From Mycocentrospora acerina (taxonomy: Eukaryota > Ascomycota > Dothideomycetes > Pleosporales): DNA of 64,000 bases. The notes under the pieces were generated by a model. The model searched no databases. It saw only the letters and a list, made by a program, of their open reading frames with translations, and had not been told where the DNA came from. This document shows, piece by piece, positions 41,696 through 51,411 of this stretch; positions within the stretch are counted from its first letter, which is position 1; each line of letters begins with the position of its first letter. Location: the NCBI GenBank assembly GCA_022701365.1, contig JAKUHH010000108.1, positions 495,821 through 559,820 of the forward strand, read 5' to 3'. Both the position numbers and the translations under genes were made by a program.

Positions 41696-43582
41696 TCACC
41701 TCCTTCCCGCCCTTGGGTCCTCAGCCTCCTGCTTCCTCCAGTCACGCATCTCCTTTGTGCCCAGAGACCCCAGTCCTCCCTCGCCTCGCCTCTCCCATCC
41801 ACCTAGTCTCACTACTAACCCCGTTGCGTTGTCTGCCCCCTCGCTCCCCGTCGACGTTTCCACTGCAAAGCTCACCACGTCTCTCGCGCCCTGTTCGGGC
41901 GTCTTGGCTTCCTTTACAATGTCGACAATCTCCTGGTCCGAGAGGTGGCCAGACACGCCGTCTGAACAGAGAATCATGAACGAGTACTCTGCAGGCGAGA
42001 GCTCGATCCGGCGGACCTCGGGCTCAGCAGAGACGCCGATGCGTTTCGATGCCATGTCGCCAAATGCACGTGTGTTGGCAAGCCCGGACACCCGCTCCTC
42101 GCCAAACGAGTCAGTCACAAAGGCAGCCGCGTAACGACGGAGGCGAGTTGCTTCTTCAGGTAAGGAGGGATGGTGGTTGGACGTCAAGGGGACAGCGAGC
42201 CCGGTAGCAGTATTGCAAAGCAGAATGCGCGTGTCGCCCACGTGCGCCGTGATGAGCGAGGACGGCGACGAAGGGTGCCAGAACGGCGAAGGGGTAGGCG
42301 TAGATATGAGAGCAATGCTGCACGTGCTTCCACCCTGAAATCGCTTCGGACCACCAATTTGATGAGTAGTTCGTGAAGGGTGTCCCAAGATGTCATCGTC
42401 GTTGAGAGCTTTGTCTGCGCGGACAGGGTCTTCTTCCTGCTTGCCAACCTGTGCGGCAACAAAGTCGTAGTCGGCCTTGAGGAAGGTGTATTGGAGAACG
42501 GTTTCAATGCCAATACCTTCCGTAGTGTCTTGAGGCACAGATTTGGTGCGTGTGCTACTCTTTTCCTCGGCCTCCACCTCGGTGGGGTGGCCCTGACCGC
42601 CTGCAGCCTTTGAGAAATACTCTGGCTTGAACCGTCTGAAGTAGCCGCCTACCAGCTCCTTCCAGTCTTTGACCAATTGCCGCTCCAGCTCCTCGGCCTT
42701 CTTGACGCTCTGCGACTGCTTGACGTGTGGTTCGCCGTCCTTGGGTTTGTCCATGGTCTTGGAGCCCGCGGTTGGTAACTGGTCTCTGCTCCCGGGCGTT
42801 GGTGGCTTGACGGGCTCTGTACCAGATGGCGTGTGCGTCTCAATGGCATCCAGAACGTCCTTGTCCTTTTGCTGGCGGCTTTTGTTGGGGCTGTCGTAGG
42901 GGTCGTCCATGCTGGTTGGTCGGTTGGGCAGCTCCTTCAGCAAGCTGCTCTCCAGCTCAAACAGCTGGGTAGCATCCTCGAGATACCTGTGCAATTCCTC
43001 TCTCAAGAAGCCCGAGCACTCGGCGCCTCCGTGCCCGTCAAAGACACCAAAGTAGAAGACCTGGGGATCGCCACTTGCACTACCCGCGGGGGTGACCTCG
43101 TTCGCAAACCCGCCTTTGCCGTTCCTCGTCAACGTCATGGGGCGCCGCTTCGCAAAGGCGGGGACCTCAATGGTGCCCGCCTGGAAGGCATCCTCGTTGT
43201 ACGGCCGGGTTCCTCGCGACAGGGTGACGCCAAAGTGGTGTTTCGCGCTCTTCAACGGTATCCGCACGACGGTCATCTCGCGCGACGTGCCCACGACTGC
43301 CGCCGGCGATCGGCCCGGTCCCCGCAGCGTGTGCGGCGTGCTCTTGTCGCGCGGCAGCTTGTGGTGCAGGCCATTCTGCGTGCCCGAGTCGGGATGCAGC
43401 GACGTGGACGGAATGTGCGTGATGAAGTACTCGTGGAAGCAGCGGCGCTGGCGGGCGGGTTGCGCTATCGATGATGAGGGGAAGTGGTACGCCGACGGGA
43501 ACCTCGAGGCGTGGATGCAGGCGATGCAGGCAGCACGAGGCCTTTGGCTGCCTCTGGAGATACGGACGGCTGGTTTCCACAT
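41696..43582 (-). CDS. PP2C-type Ser/Thr phosphatase, probably mitochondrial
   Basis: A single exon of 628 aa. The N-terminal about 60 residues are rich in Arg, Ser, Ala and His with almost no acidic residues, as in mitochondrial targeting peptides. PP2C motifs follow in order: SRGTRPYNEDAFQ, FYFGVFDGHGG, GGSTCSIALI, TAHVGDTRILLC, ANTRAFGDM and LCSDGVSGHLSDQEIVD. The metal-binding Asp residues of the first, second and last of these are intact. A long hydrophilic insert of about 130 residues (DSPNKSRQQKDKDV...) lies between the DGHGG motif and the rest, larger than in most PP2Cs. The layout resembles yeast Ptc6, linked to mitophagy and pyruvate dehydrogenase regulation. The subfamily is inferred. 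Confidence 0.9.
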   Translation of the reverse strand: MWKPAVRISRGSQRPRAACIACIHASRFPSAYHFPSSSIAQPARQRRCFHEYFITHIPSTSLHPDSGTQNGLHHKLPRDKSTPHTLRGPGRSPAAVVGTSREMTVVRIPLKSAKHHFGVTLSRGTRPYNEDAFQAGTIEVPAFAKRRPMTLTRNGKGGFANEVTPAGSASGDPQVFYFGVFDGHGGAECSGFLREELHRYLEDATQLFELESSLLKELPNRPTSMDDPYDSPNKSRQQKDKDVLDAIETHTPSGTEPVKPPTPGSRDQLPTAGSKTMDKPKDGEPHVKQSQSVKKAEELERQLVKDWKELVGGYFRRFKPEYFSKAAGGQGHPTEVEAEEKSSTRTKSVPQDTTEGIGIETVLQYTFLKADYDFVAAQVGKQEEDPVRADKALNDDDILGHPSRTTHQIGGPKRFQGGSTCSIALISTPTPSPFWHPSSPSSLITAHVGDTRILLCNTATGLAVPLTSNHHPSLPEEATRLRRYAAAFVTDSFGEERVSGLANTRAFGDMASKRIGVSAEPEVRRIELSPAEYSFMILCSDGVSGHLSDQEIVDIVKEAKTPEQGARDVVSFAVETSTGSEGADNATGLVVRLGGWERRGEGGLGSLGTKEMRDWRKQEAEDPRAGRR

Positions 43583-44491
43583 GCTGTCCCTTGCTGCGAA
43601 GGGCGCATCGCGTTGCGGAGAAGGGCAATTATGTCATGTTGGGGCCGAGAGCTGCTCGGGGTAACGCCTTGGTTCCGCTGCTCCTGAACCCCAACATCTG
43701 CACCCTCGATTGGTCCCTGCCATCGCAACCGCCCCCCTGCGCAAAACGCGAACCCAACACGTCCTCTACAGCCAAACTTGGAATGTCAGCCTGCCGCAGC
43801 TCCAACAGCTGTGGGCAGACCAGCGGGGATTCTAGACATGTACATACATCCTCTCGGCACGTTGACCACGGCGCGTTGCAAACGGGGTGTGTGACGCATC
43901 GAGGCATCTTCAGAGACGTCGAAAAGCAAGTCGATGTTTCATGACTCAACCAGCATGCTCGTGATTCAACAACCCACATCTTTCTGTTCTCAAGCTTGTG
44001 GCTTTTTCTCTATTGCTGGCCTTGCGATAAACGCATCTCTCTCTGCTAACACGTCTACTAAGAAGCCAGCCTGATGAAGTAACCACTATAGGCAACTACC
44101 AGGTATATCCTTCAACGTCCAACGCAATGATTTAACCTCTCCCATCCACCTCGTTTCCCGGATTGTGTTGTACCCAGGGTTTCAGGTTCTGTTTCCACTC
44201 AAACTCTACCTCTCCACCACGGCACGCATCATCATCATGCCCCAGGCTGTTTCAACACAACGCGGAAGATCTTCAAAACACATCGCGTCCAGGTTTCTCA
44301 CTCGACATCACAAATAAGTACGCACACAGTACAAGAATGTTGCAATCGTTGAATAAGTTTTATTTTTTTACTTTTAGAACAGATGATCGTCAAGCAATGA
44401 GATGCCGTCTATAAAGATACTTCTAACGCTCACACGTAACTTTGTCATCGTGAAACTAAGCATACCAAATACATGCCTCATGCCGTGACCG
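43583..44491. other. Intergenic region
   Basis: Promoter of the phosphatase gene and 3' flank of the rhodopsin-domain gene. Short ORFs only. Confidence 0.6.
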
Positions 44492-45754
44492 CTACTGTCT
44501 CGGTGGAGGCGGTGGTGGTGTTGCTCGCCCACCAATCATCTGCACATTAACAACCCGTTGCGTAGATGCCTTGCCTATGGAGAATGTCGGACTCCATGGA
44601 TCCTCCTCGCGCTCAGAGTACGTGGGCATTTGCTTCGCATTCCGCGAGCCTGGCACAACGGACGTGAGAGCAATTGTGTCGTCGTGGTCCGGAGTGCCAG
44701 ATTTGAGATTCGGGCCTGGGAGCGAGGCCTTGCGTGACTGGTAGACTTCGACTTTTTCGCGCACTTCAGAGGCAATTTTGCGGAAGAGCGGACGCCAGAT
44801 GGCGGCGGAGGCGGCGATGATGCCGGTTCCTGGTTCGGCTGTGGCCCAGATGGTGGCTTTGATGGACGAGGAAGAGATACCACCGCTACCCATCAAAAGA
44901 CCTTCGAGGTAGAGAAGGCGGAAGATGCTGGCTATGCTGCCAACAGCACCGAGAGCCATGACTATACTCACTGAGATTTTTGATCGACGGTCTATATCGC
45001 TGTCGATGAGAATGGCAATGGGGATGAGTACAAAGGTCAAGTCTGCAATGACATTTAGGACACCATAGACGTAGCCGGTTGTGAGAAGGAAAGCTTTTGG
45101 GAGGCAGCGGTCTACTTGCAGTACGGTATCCGCGAGGTGTGCCGGATTACCGCATTGGAATATACTAACGAAGACGTAAATGAGACCATAGATGGCTGAT
45201 ATACTGAGGATAACGTGGAAGATGAGCTTTTGCCATCGCTTTGTCAAAACGCGTAGGAAGAAAAGACCAAGAGACAATTTGAGGGTGGTGGTGGTCAAGA
45301 TGTAAAAGACTTCGGCTAGTTGGACCAGCTGTTCTGGGTCAGCAACAATCACGGATGCAACGTGGATTATTGGAGGCGTACAATGAGGCTTACACGCCGA
45401 TCTTCTGCTTTAAACATTTTTCCATGCGCGCTTCGGAAGGTGATTGTGAGTACAACAGAGCAATAAACATTAAATAATATCTACACAGGTTAATTCGACA
45501 TCATTCATTAGTGAAATTCAACGTACCAGTGTAGCGACCATAGCGGCATCATCCCAACCAGGAGACTTTGTGATTTTCACTCTGACCCATAGCCGTATAG
45601 CCACGGCTACCCATGACAGGACAACTAATGTGATGATGAGAAAGAAGACGATATTGCCGAGTAGGACCAGCTCTTGCATATCTCCGTTCATCATGCTGCT
45701 AATATTAGGAAACCACAGTGGCTGTGGGGACTGGAGGAAAAAGCAGACACTCAA
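44492..45754 (-). CDS. Fungal rhodopsin-domain (PTH11-like) membrane protein
   Basis: Three exons (45754-45527, 45480-45396, 45333-44492) give 384 aa. Intron 1 (46 nt) is clear. Intron 2 (62 nt, GTGTAA donor) is less certain because its branch site is weak, but it is the junction that restores phase. Seven membrane segments are likely, starting with LLGNIVFFLIITLVVLSWVAV. Family landmarks are WVRVKITKSPGWDDAAMV after helix 1, KLSLGLFFLRVL, and DRRSKISVSIVMALGAVGSIASIFR before the last helices. The cytosolic tail is hydrophilic and ends in GGRATPPPPPPRQ. This large Pezizomycotina family includes PTH11-like candidate receptors, although most members have no known ligand. It lacks the extracellular CFEM domain. 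A second ATG (MMNGDM, 45694) could be the start. Confidence 0.82.
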
Positions 45755-47800
45755 GCCAGAAGCGAGGTGGTATGAGCATTAAGAAGCATGGAACGGTAGC
45801 ATACGTGCGCGAGTGATAGATCCGGCGCACACCCTCACACGTGTGGCAAACCGTCTCAAACTATATATTAGTGGGCGAATTATGGCAACATGAAGTACTG
45901 ATTGGTTCACCTATCTGTCATGGACTTGGATGGTTCCATGCAATTGTCCCAGACGTTTTATGTCGACAGTCCGATGGTAGTCCGGCACCATGCCCTTGAG
46001 ATCTGTAAGAGACATGACAGTCCCTGTATGCACAAGGTAGAAGCGGGACCAGCCATGAGGTACTTTGAGCGACGTTTCGAGAAAACTCTGTCTGGATTGA
46101 GCTAGTACCGACGTATCAAGGCATTGCAGGATATGGTGAATGCATCTTCGTGGAGAGGAAAGTCACAATCACGATAATACCTTGAAGCACAAAATGAAGA
46201 ACAAGATGCACTACAAAGAGCTTATCTGCTTACGATAGTGCTACAAACATCCCTTTCCGATGTGTCTGTATCTCATTCACTAATACGACAAAAGTCTGGA
46301 CTGTCCGCTTGCGTCTGTGTTCTGCCTTGTAACACAGCCAAGATCGCAAGGAGCTACAACGCACAAAAAGTCGAAAGAAGAAACAATGTCAAGGCTTTTT
46401 ACTGAAATGAATCGCGGAAGAACGATTTTTGGGGCAATTAGGTATTTCAGGCTGATCTACGGACGACATGGAAGGGGCTATAAGACCGATATCCGACGGC
46501 CATGGTGTTTCGCGATGCCTTGTATCCACGTTTCAAAAAACTGAAAAGAACGGGTTGAGGCATTGATTGCACGCATTTAACAGATTTGGTTCCGGAATAA
46601 ATCGGGAGTGCATATTACTGAGATATAGGTCAATGCTGTGAGACTTAGAAGACGGTTCAATATCATAAGCTGGACAAGATTGATATGAACGTTGAAGGTA
46701 GAATGTCGGAGGTTCGGTGGTTCGGACAAAAGTTCCCCCATTCCTAGCGCCGGCAAAAATTCTTTTGCATGTCGCGTCGAACGCGACCATCGACTACAAA
46801 GCAACATCTTTCGCGCCAACTCTGTTTCAACAGTCTTTGTGTATTCCGTCCAGTTTGTTCAACAAGCGCAGAGAGCTATACTGTTGGTTCTGCTCGAGTA
46901 ACCACTCTAGCAGCTGTTTCTGAAGCATGCGTGTTCGCATCGAAGCATCTCACGCTCTAGCATAGGACTGAAGATCACATTGACTTACTTTGTCATGCTC
47001 TCTCATCACCTTACTAACAACATTCCATGAGAATACCCTCATGAAACTTGACAACACAGGTCTGAGTTGAAGTAGCGTTTTGCCTTCAATGAAACTCAAC
47101 TGCCATCTCTACGAGGTATGTACCTTCATTTCTTTTTTCTTCCCTTTTATGATGATACCAGCAAAACTCACAGACCTGTTCCGAGATTGATATCATGTGG
47201 ATAACCTTGCTCAAATTCTGACCTCAACCTTGACACTCTGCTTTCAACTTATCAAAGTTATGCTGTGTACACGAAAGCTGACTCGTTCAAACAGATTTAA
47301 ACTCCTATCGTTCTGATTTGATTTTGGTTTTACCTTTTGTATTGAGAGATAGAATTACACTCGTCAACTAGGGTCGTATTTTACTCGCCAATTGATTTCT
47401 ATCATGCGGCGCGTTGTTACATCCTTGAGCATAGAGAATCAATTATTATCCTACAATCCTTTGTCTGCGCCCTTGAACAATGCTGAGTTGCCTAGTGATT
47501 GGTTGTTCTTTCTCCTTCGTGTCTATGTTCCATCACAATGACACTGGCCTTGAAGTCGTCTCTTATCCCTTTGTTTGGCCTCTGATGTTGACCCTTCATA
47601 ATGATTGATGAAAGGATACTGTGGATACACATGTCCACTACAAAATCCCATGCATGTTATTACCACTGATAAAAACTCGCTATAGTACCTGCAACCACAA
47701 GCACTTTGGCGAATCAACACACAAAAGCTAACCATAGACCATTTCATCGAACAATCACATCTCTACACATATCAATACCTAGCAAGAGCTCACAGCTGGC
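45755..47800. other. 2.0-kb divergent intergenic region
   Basis: Separates the rhodopsin-domain gene from the 902-aa gene. Mostly AT-rich with ORFs under 90 codons. The 700 bp left of 47801 are pyrimidine-rich and probably a long promoter or leader. No RNA gene was recognised. Confidence 0.55.
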
Positions 47801-50509
47801 ATGGAGCATCACACTAGAATTTCTGGTCAAGACGAATACACGAATATTCAAGAACAATCTAGTCCATTCAGTTTCGGGCAAAACGAGGATGTTGCTCTGG
47901 GCCAGATTGGCCTACCAACCCATTTTCCTACTGACGTGAACTACGACTCCAAAGAATGGAACGAATTTTTCAGCAACACAGACGATATCGATTCATTTGT
48001 AAACAATACCGATCAACACCATCAGCAAAAATCTGTAGGGCTACCCCATCAATGGGAGGCGCAATATGGTGTCGACTCGCAAGGTCAATCGAGTCAAGAT
48101 GACGGTTGGAACCAAAATTTTCAGATTGATACCCAACTTGCATTTGATTCGAGTTTACTGGACCCTCTCTCCGAAGGTGCTATCAACCCATTCATTAACC
48201 AAGACACTGTTTTTAGTCCTCAGGAATACGACCACTCATTGGCTATCCAACCAACTCAAATTACACCCGGATTTGCCGCAATTCCATACGATCCGTACAG
48301 TATGTCCCACCTGTCTGCTCCCTACTTTGATTCTATGGCGTTTCCTGGCCCATCGACTTATTGTGAACCATCTCACATGATGCACCCAACTGAACCTTAT
48401 TTCGCCCCTCAGCCAGACCATTATCATGAATACATCCCCAAAGACTTACCACTACAAAACTATGCATCAGAGCAGTTTCTAACAGATTTCTCTCTCACTG
48501 ATGCTTCCCAACAGTACACAGTGGGCCTTGGTCAGCAATCCCAATTCGATGATGTAGACGTCAAGAATAGTACTCAACAAGACTGGAAACAAGGGGGCGC
48601 AGATTTAGATGTCGACGGAACCTTGATGCCTCCCAGACCAGATCCATTGCCAGCACATCAAAGAGGCAACAAAAGAAATTCCAACGGCAACTCAACATAT
48701 GCAGAAGAGTCGCACGGATGCTCTGCCATCTCACCCGCCAGCCCCCTGGATAGGCCTACCGCAGTGAAGATTTATCGCGCAGGCTGCAAGCCACAAAAGC
48801 CCAAAGAAAAATGGTGGCTGCGTATCAACAACAGTACCCAAGGCGAGACCACACGCACCGCCAAAATAGAAGAGTGGGAGAACGAGTACAAGTTCAAACC
48901 CCTCCCCATTGGCAATTGGTCAACGCCAACAGGCAAGTTTGAGTTTAAATATGCACATAACTTTGAGACTGAACAGCTGCAAGGAACCCCCATGACAGCT
49001 CGAAAGGTCCACGAGTACATTACTCAGTACCCGAGTGATGAAAAGAAAAGCTTGGTGATGTGGATCCAGCGTACACCTGCCGACTCGGGAAGGCGGTATG
49101 GCTCCAAAGAGCACTCTGAATGCGTCTTCAAAAACTGCCCAAAGAGGATGGTGGGTCAGGAGGGCACCATAGATGTGGGTCACTACCGCGTCGCGTTTGA
49201 CGAGAAGTTTACATTTTATGACGGAAGAGCGGATCCGTTCGACTGTCCCACCTTTGCACACTTGTACTGCATGGAGCGATTCCTGGACTTTGAGTACATT
49301 TGCGACATCGCAGACGTGCGGGTAGATATCCGATCCGACATGCCTCTCGAGCCGAACGGCAAGGCTGCATTCTCGTTTCTAGGAAAACCGCAGCTGCCCA
49401 TTCTCAGAAAGTTTGTCAGGGCGGCGAGTGTCGGGAAGCTGCGTGAAACAACAGAGTTTAGGGACTACCCGCGTCATGAGGACTATCCGTCTGGGGGTCG
49501 CAAGTTGCATGACCATACATTAGTTTACCACATGAGTACCGCGTGCTGGGATACCAAGACGCGGAGCTTGAAGCTCCAGTTTTTAGAGCGGAATTTGACG
49601 CCCAATCAACAGGGCGTCAATCGCGGAGATCTGGAGATGGCGATGGTGGACAAGAAGGTGAAAGAGTTGAAGAGGAATATGGAGAAAGTCAAGAAGACAA
49701 AAGGTAAAAGCCCTGAGAGAAGTCTCATGGCGCTATATGAGCAGTGTGATCCGGAGATACCGCGTAGGATGAAGTTACTAAGAGAGGAATTGGTGAGAAT
49801 GCGGGGGGAAGAAGCAGCAGCAGGTAAGGGGAAAGCGAGACATTCATCGGCAACAAGAAAGAGGAAGACGAGTGGGTGGGACGAAGACGACGAAGACGAA
49901 TACACTCATTGGAGTGGACACGGAGAGAGTCAACACTCTAGTTCACAGAATAGGAGACAACGCATGCATTGCTCCTTTGATGATCCTCAGCTGCAGCCAT
50001 CGTCTTTGCTCACATACGAAATACATCCAGAATATGCCCTCCCGCCACACGCATCCTCCCTCCCCTTTATACCCAAATACTATGGAGAGAGCTCTACTTC
50101 GCAAGGCCAGTACTCCTCGCCTATCGACCCGGCTCTCCTGGGCAATTACGATCCACAGTACGACTGGTGTCCCTCAGATCCCATCCCTGTCTTCCCAGAA
50201 CTTAGTATCGACGATTTCCCCTCTTCGCAAGGTGAAAATAAATCCCAGTTCTACATTCCATCTATGAGTGATGCGGAGTTACAAAAACTGCTTACACTGC
50301 AGCGACGACAAAGTGCTATTCTAGGACCAAGTGGGGGGATCATGAAGAGCTCTGGCCATGAGAAGAACCAAGCTTTACATGCGGGCTTTGACATGCAGTC
50401 AGTTAGTGAGAAGAAGGAGTTCCGTGAGAGTGATCGGCCTAGAGTGGTAGCAGAGGTCAAGGGTGGGCGAAGGAGCGCAAGGATTGCTGCAAGGAAAGGG
50501 GAGAATTAA
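47801..50509 (+). CDS. Large hypothetical protein with conserved central domain, probably nuclear
   Basis: A single exon of 902 aa. Residues 1-310 are Gln/Asn/Asp/Pro/Tyr-rich and look disordered. From about residue 323 (VKIYRAGCKPQKPKEKWWLRINN) to about 620 lies a folded-looking domain rich in aromatic residues and Cys. It includes MWIQRTPADSGRRYGSKEH, SECVFKNCPKRM and PFDCPTFAHLYCMERF, where paired Cys and His could bind zinc. A basic coiled-coil segment (KKVKELKRNMEKVKKTKGK) follows, then an acidic DEDDEDEYTHWSGHG stretch and a disordered tail ending in the basic KGGRRSARIAARKGEN. I do not recognise a named family. Composition suggests a chromatin or transcription-associated protein, but that is inference. 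Confidence 0.85.
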   Translation: MEHHTRISGQDEYTNIQEQSSPFSFGQNEDVALGQIGLPTHFPTDVNYDSKEWNEFFSNTDDIDSFVNNTDQHHQQKSVGLPHQWEAQYGVDSQGQSSQDDGWNQNFQIDTQLAFDSSLLDPLSEGAINPFINQDTVFSPQEYDHSLAIQPTQITPGFAAIPYDPYSMSHLSAPYFDSMAFPGPSTYCEPSHMMHPTEPYFAPQPDHYHEYIPKDLPLQNYASEQFLTDFSLTDASQQYTVGLGQQSQFDDVDVKNSTQQDWKQGGADLDVDGTLMPPRPDPLPAHQRGNKRNSNGNSTYAEESHGCSAISPASPLDRPTAVKIYRAGCKPQKPKEKWWLRINNSTQGETTRTAKIEEWENEYKFKPLPIGNWSTPTGKFEFKYAHNFETEQLQGTPMTARKVHEYITQYPSDEKKSLVMWIQRTPADSGRRYGSKEHSECVFKNCPKRMVGQEGTIDVGHYRVAFDEKFTFYDGRADPFDCPTFAHLYCMERFLDFEYICDIADVRVDIRSDMPLEPNGKAAFSFLGKPQLPILRKFVRAASVGKLRETTEFRDYPRHEDYPSGGRKLHDHTLVYHMSTACWDTKTRSLKLQFLERNLTPNQQGVNRGDLEMAMVDKKVKELKRNMEKVKKTKGKSPERSLMALYEQCDPEIPRRMKLLREELVRMRGEEAAAGKGKARHSSATRKRKTSGWDEDDEDEYTHWSGHGESQHSSSQNRRQRMHCSFDDPQLQPSSLLTYEIHPEYALPPHASSLPFIPKYYGESSTSQGQYSSPIDPALLGNYDPQYDWCPSDPIPVFPELSIDDFPSSQGENKSQFYIPSMSDAELQKLLTLQRRQSAILGPSGGIMKSSGHEKNQALHAGFDMQSVSEKKEFRESDRPRVVAEVKGGRRSARIAARKGEN

Positions 50510-51411
50510 GGATTGAAGGATTTCGTTTTGGAGGGGCTTGTGCTGCGCTGTGTTTTTTGCAACTTGAACTAGGTAGTGTTTGAATCATTCGCCATCCAGA
50601 TGGCAGAAAACGTAATTGTGAATTTAGTCCATTATCAATATCAACGTGATTTCTCTCTGAGCGCTGCATGATTGCGATCCAGTGTCTTCGTCCAGAGTGA
50701 GGCGGAGTTCAAAACCTGCCCCTCCTTTTTCCTGTCCGAAGCATGAGCCATTCACCATGTGCCAACGCTGCGATGCCCCACCCCCCAAAGACAAGGCGGC
50801 GAATGGCTTTCAGCAGGAATTGCAGTAGCTTGGTGGGCCAGGTGTTCGAACGGCTCACAGACGGTGGGACCTTTAGTGGAGCATCTAGAAATATACATTA
50901 GTAGCCCCTCCTCCCATTCTTCAAACCGCTGTATTCCTGAATGGCGCATCTCTAGATACCAGAGAGTCTTCTCGTGTGAGTGGGAGCGGTTTGACGATGC
51001 TATACGATGGTGGCCAGCCTTCAACATCAGATCAGACGCAGAGCGCTGTTGCTCTGGGCCCACCGAGATCTATGCGCTGTGGAGAAGTGTCAGTTGAGCA
51101 ACGTGCCGTCGTGTGTCGCGGAAGCCCCGCCTAGGCGTGAGGTCGGCGGTGGTTGGGAGATTAGGCTAGTGCGCGCCAGGCTAGGCAGGTTGTGGTTACC
51201 CTGTCAACAAGAACGCCCGTTTGGGCAGGCGCTAGCAAGGCGGTGTGTAAATAACTGTGAACGACAGCGCATACGTGCATTGGAGCCCCAGCCCTCGTCC
51301 AGAGTCAAGTCGGATGGGATCCCTAGACTATCGTTTCTTTTGCAACTGCTTACCTGTAAATCCTGAGAAGTACCCGTTGGCCACTTTCGCTCGAGCGATC
51401 AAACATCTACC
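50510..51411. other. Intergenic region between two unknown genes
   Basis: Tandem-gene interval. Overlapping ORFs of about 100-120 codons on both strands carry no motif. GC content rises toward the right end. Confidence 0.6.

Noticed and set aside
41247..41699. 150-codon minus-strand ORF with a Leu-Glu-Cys-Arg repeat
   Set aside because: Product of the 12-bp minisatellite and not a protein family.
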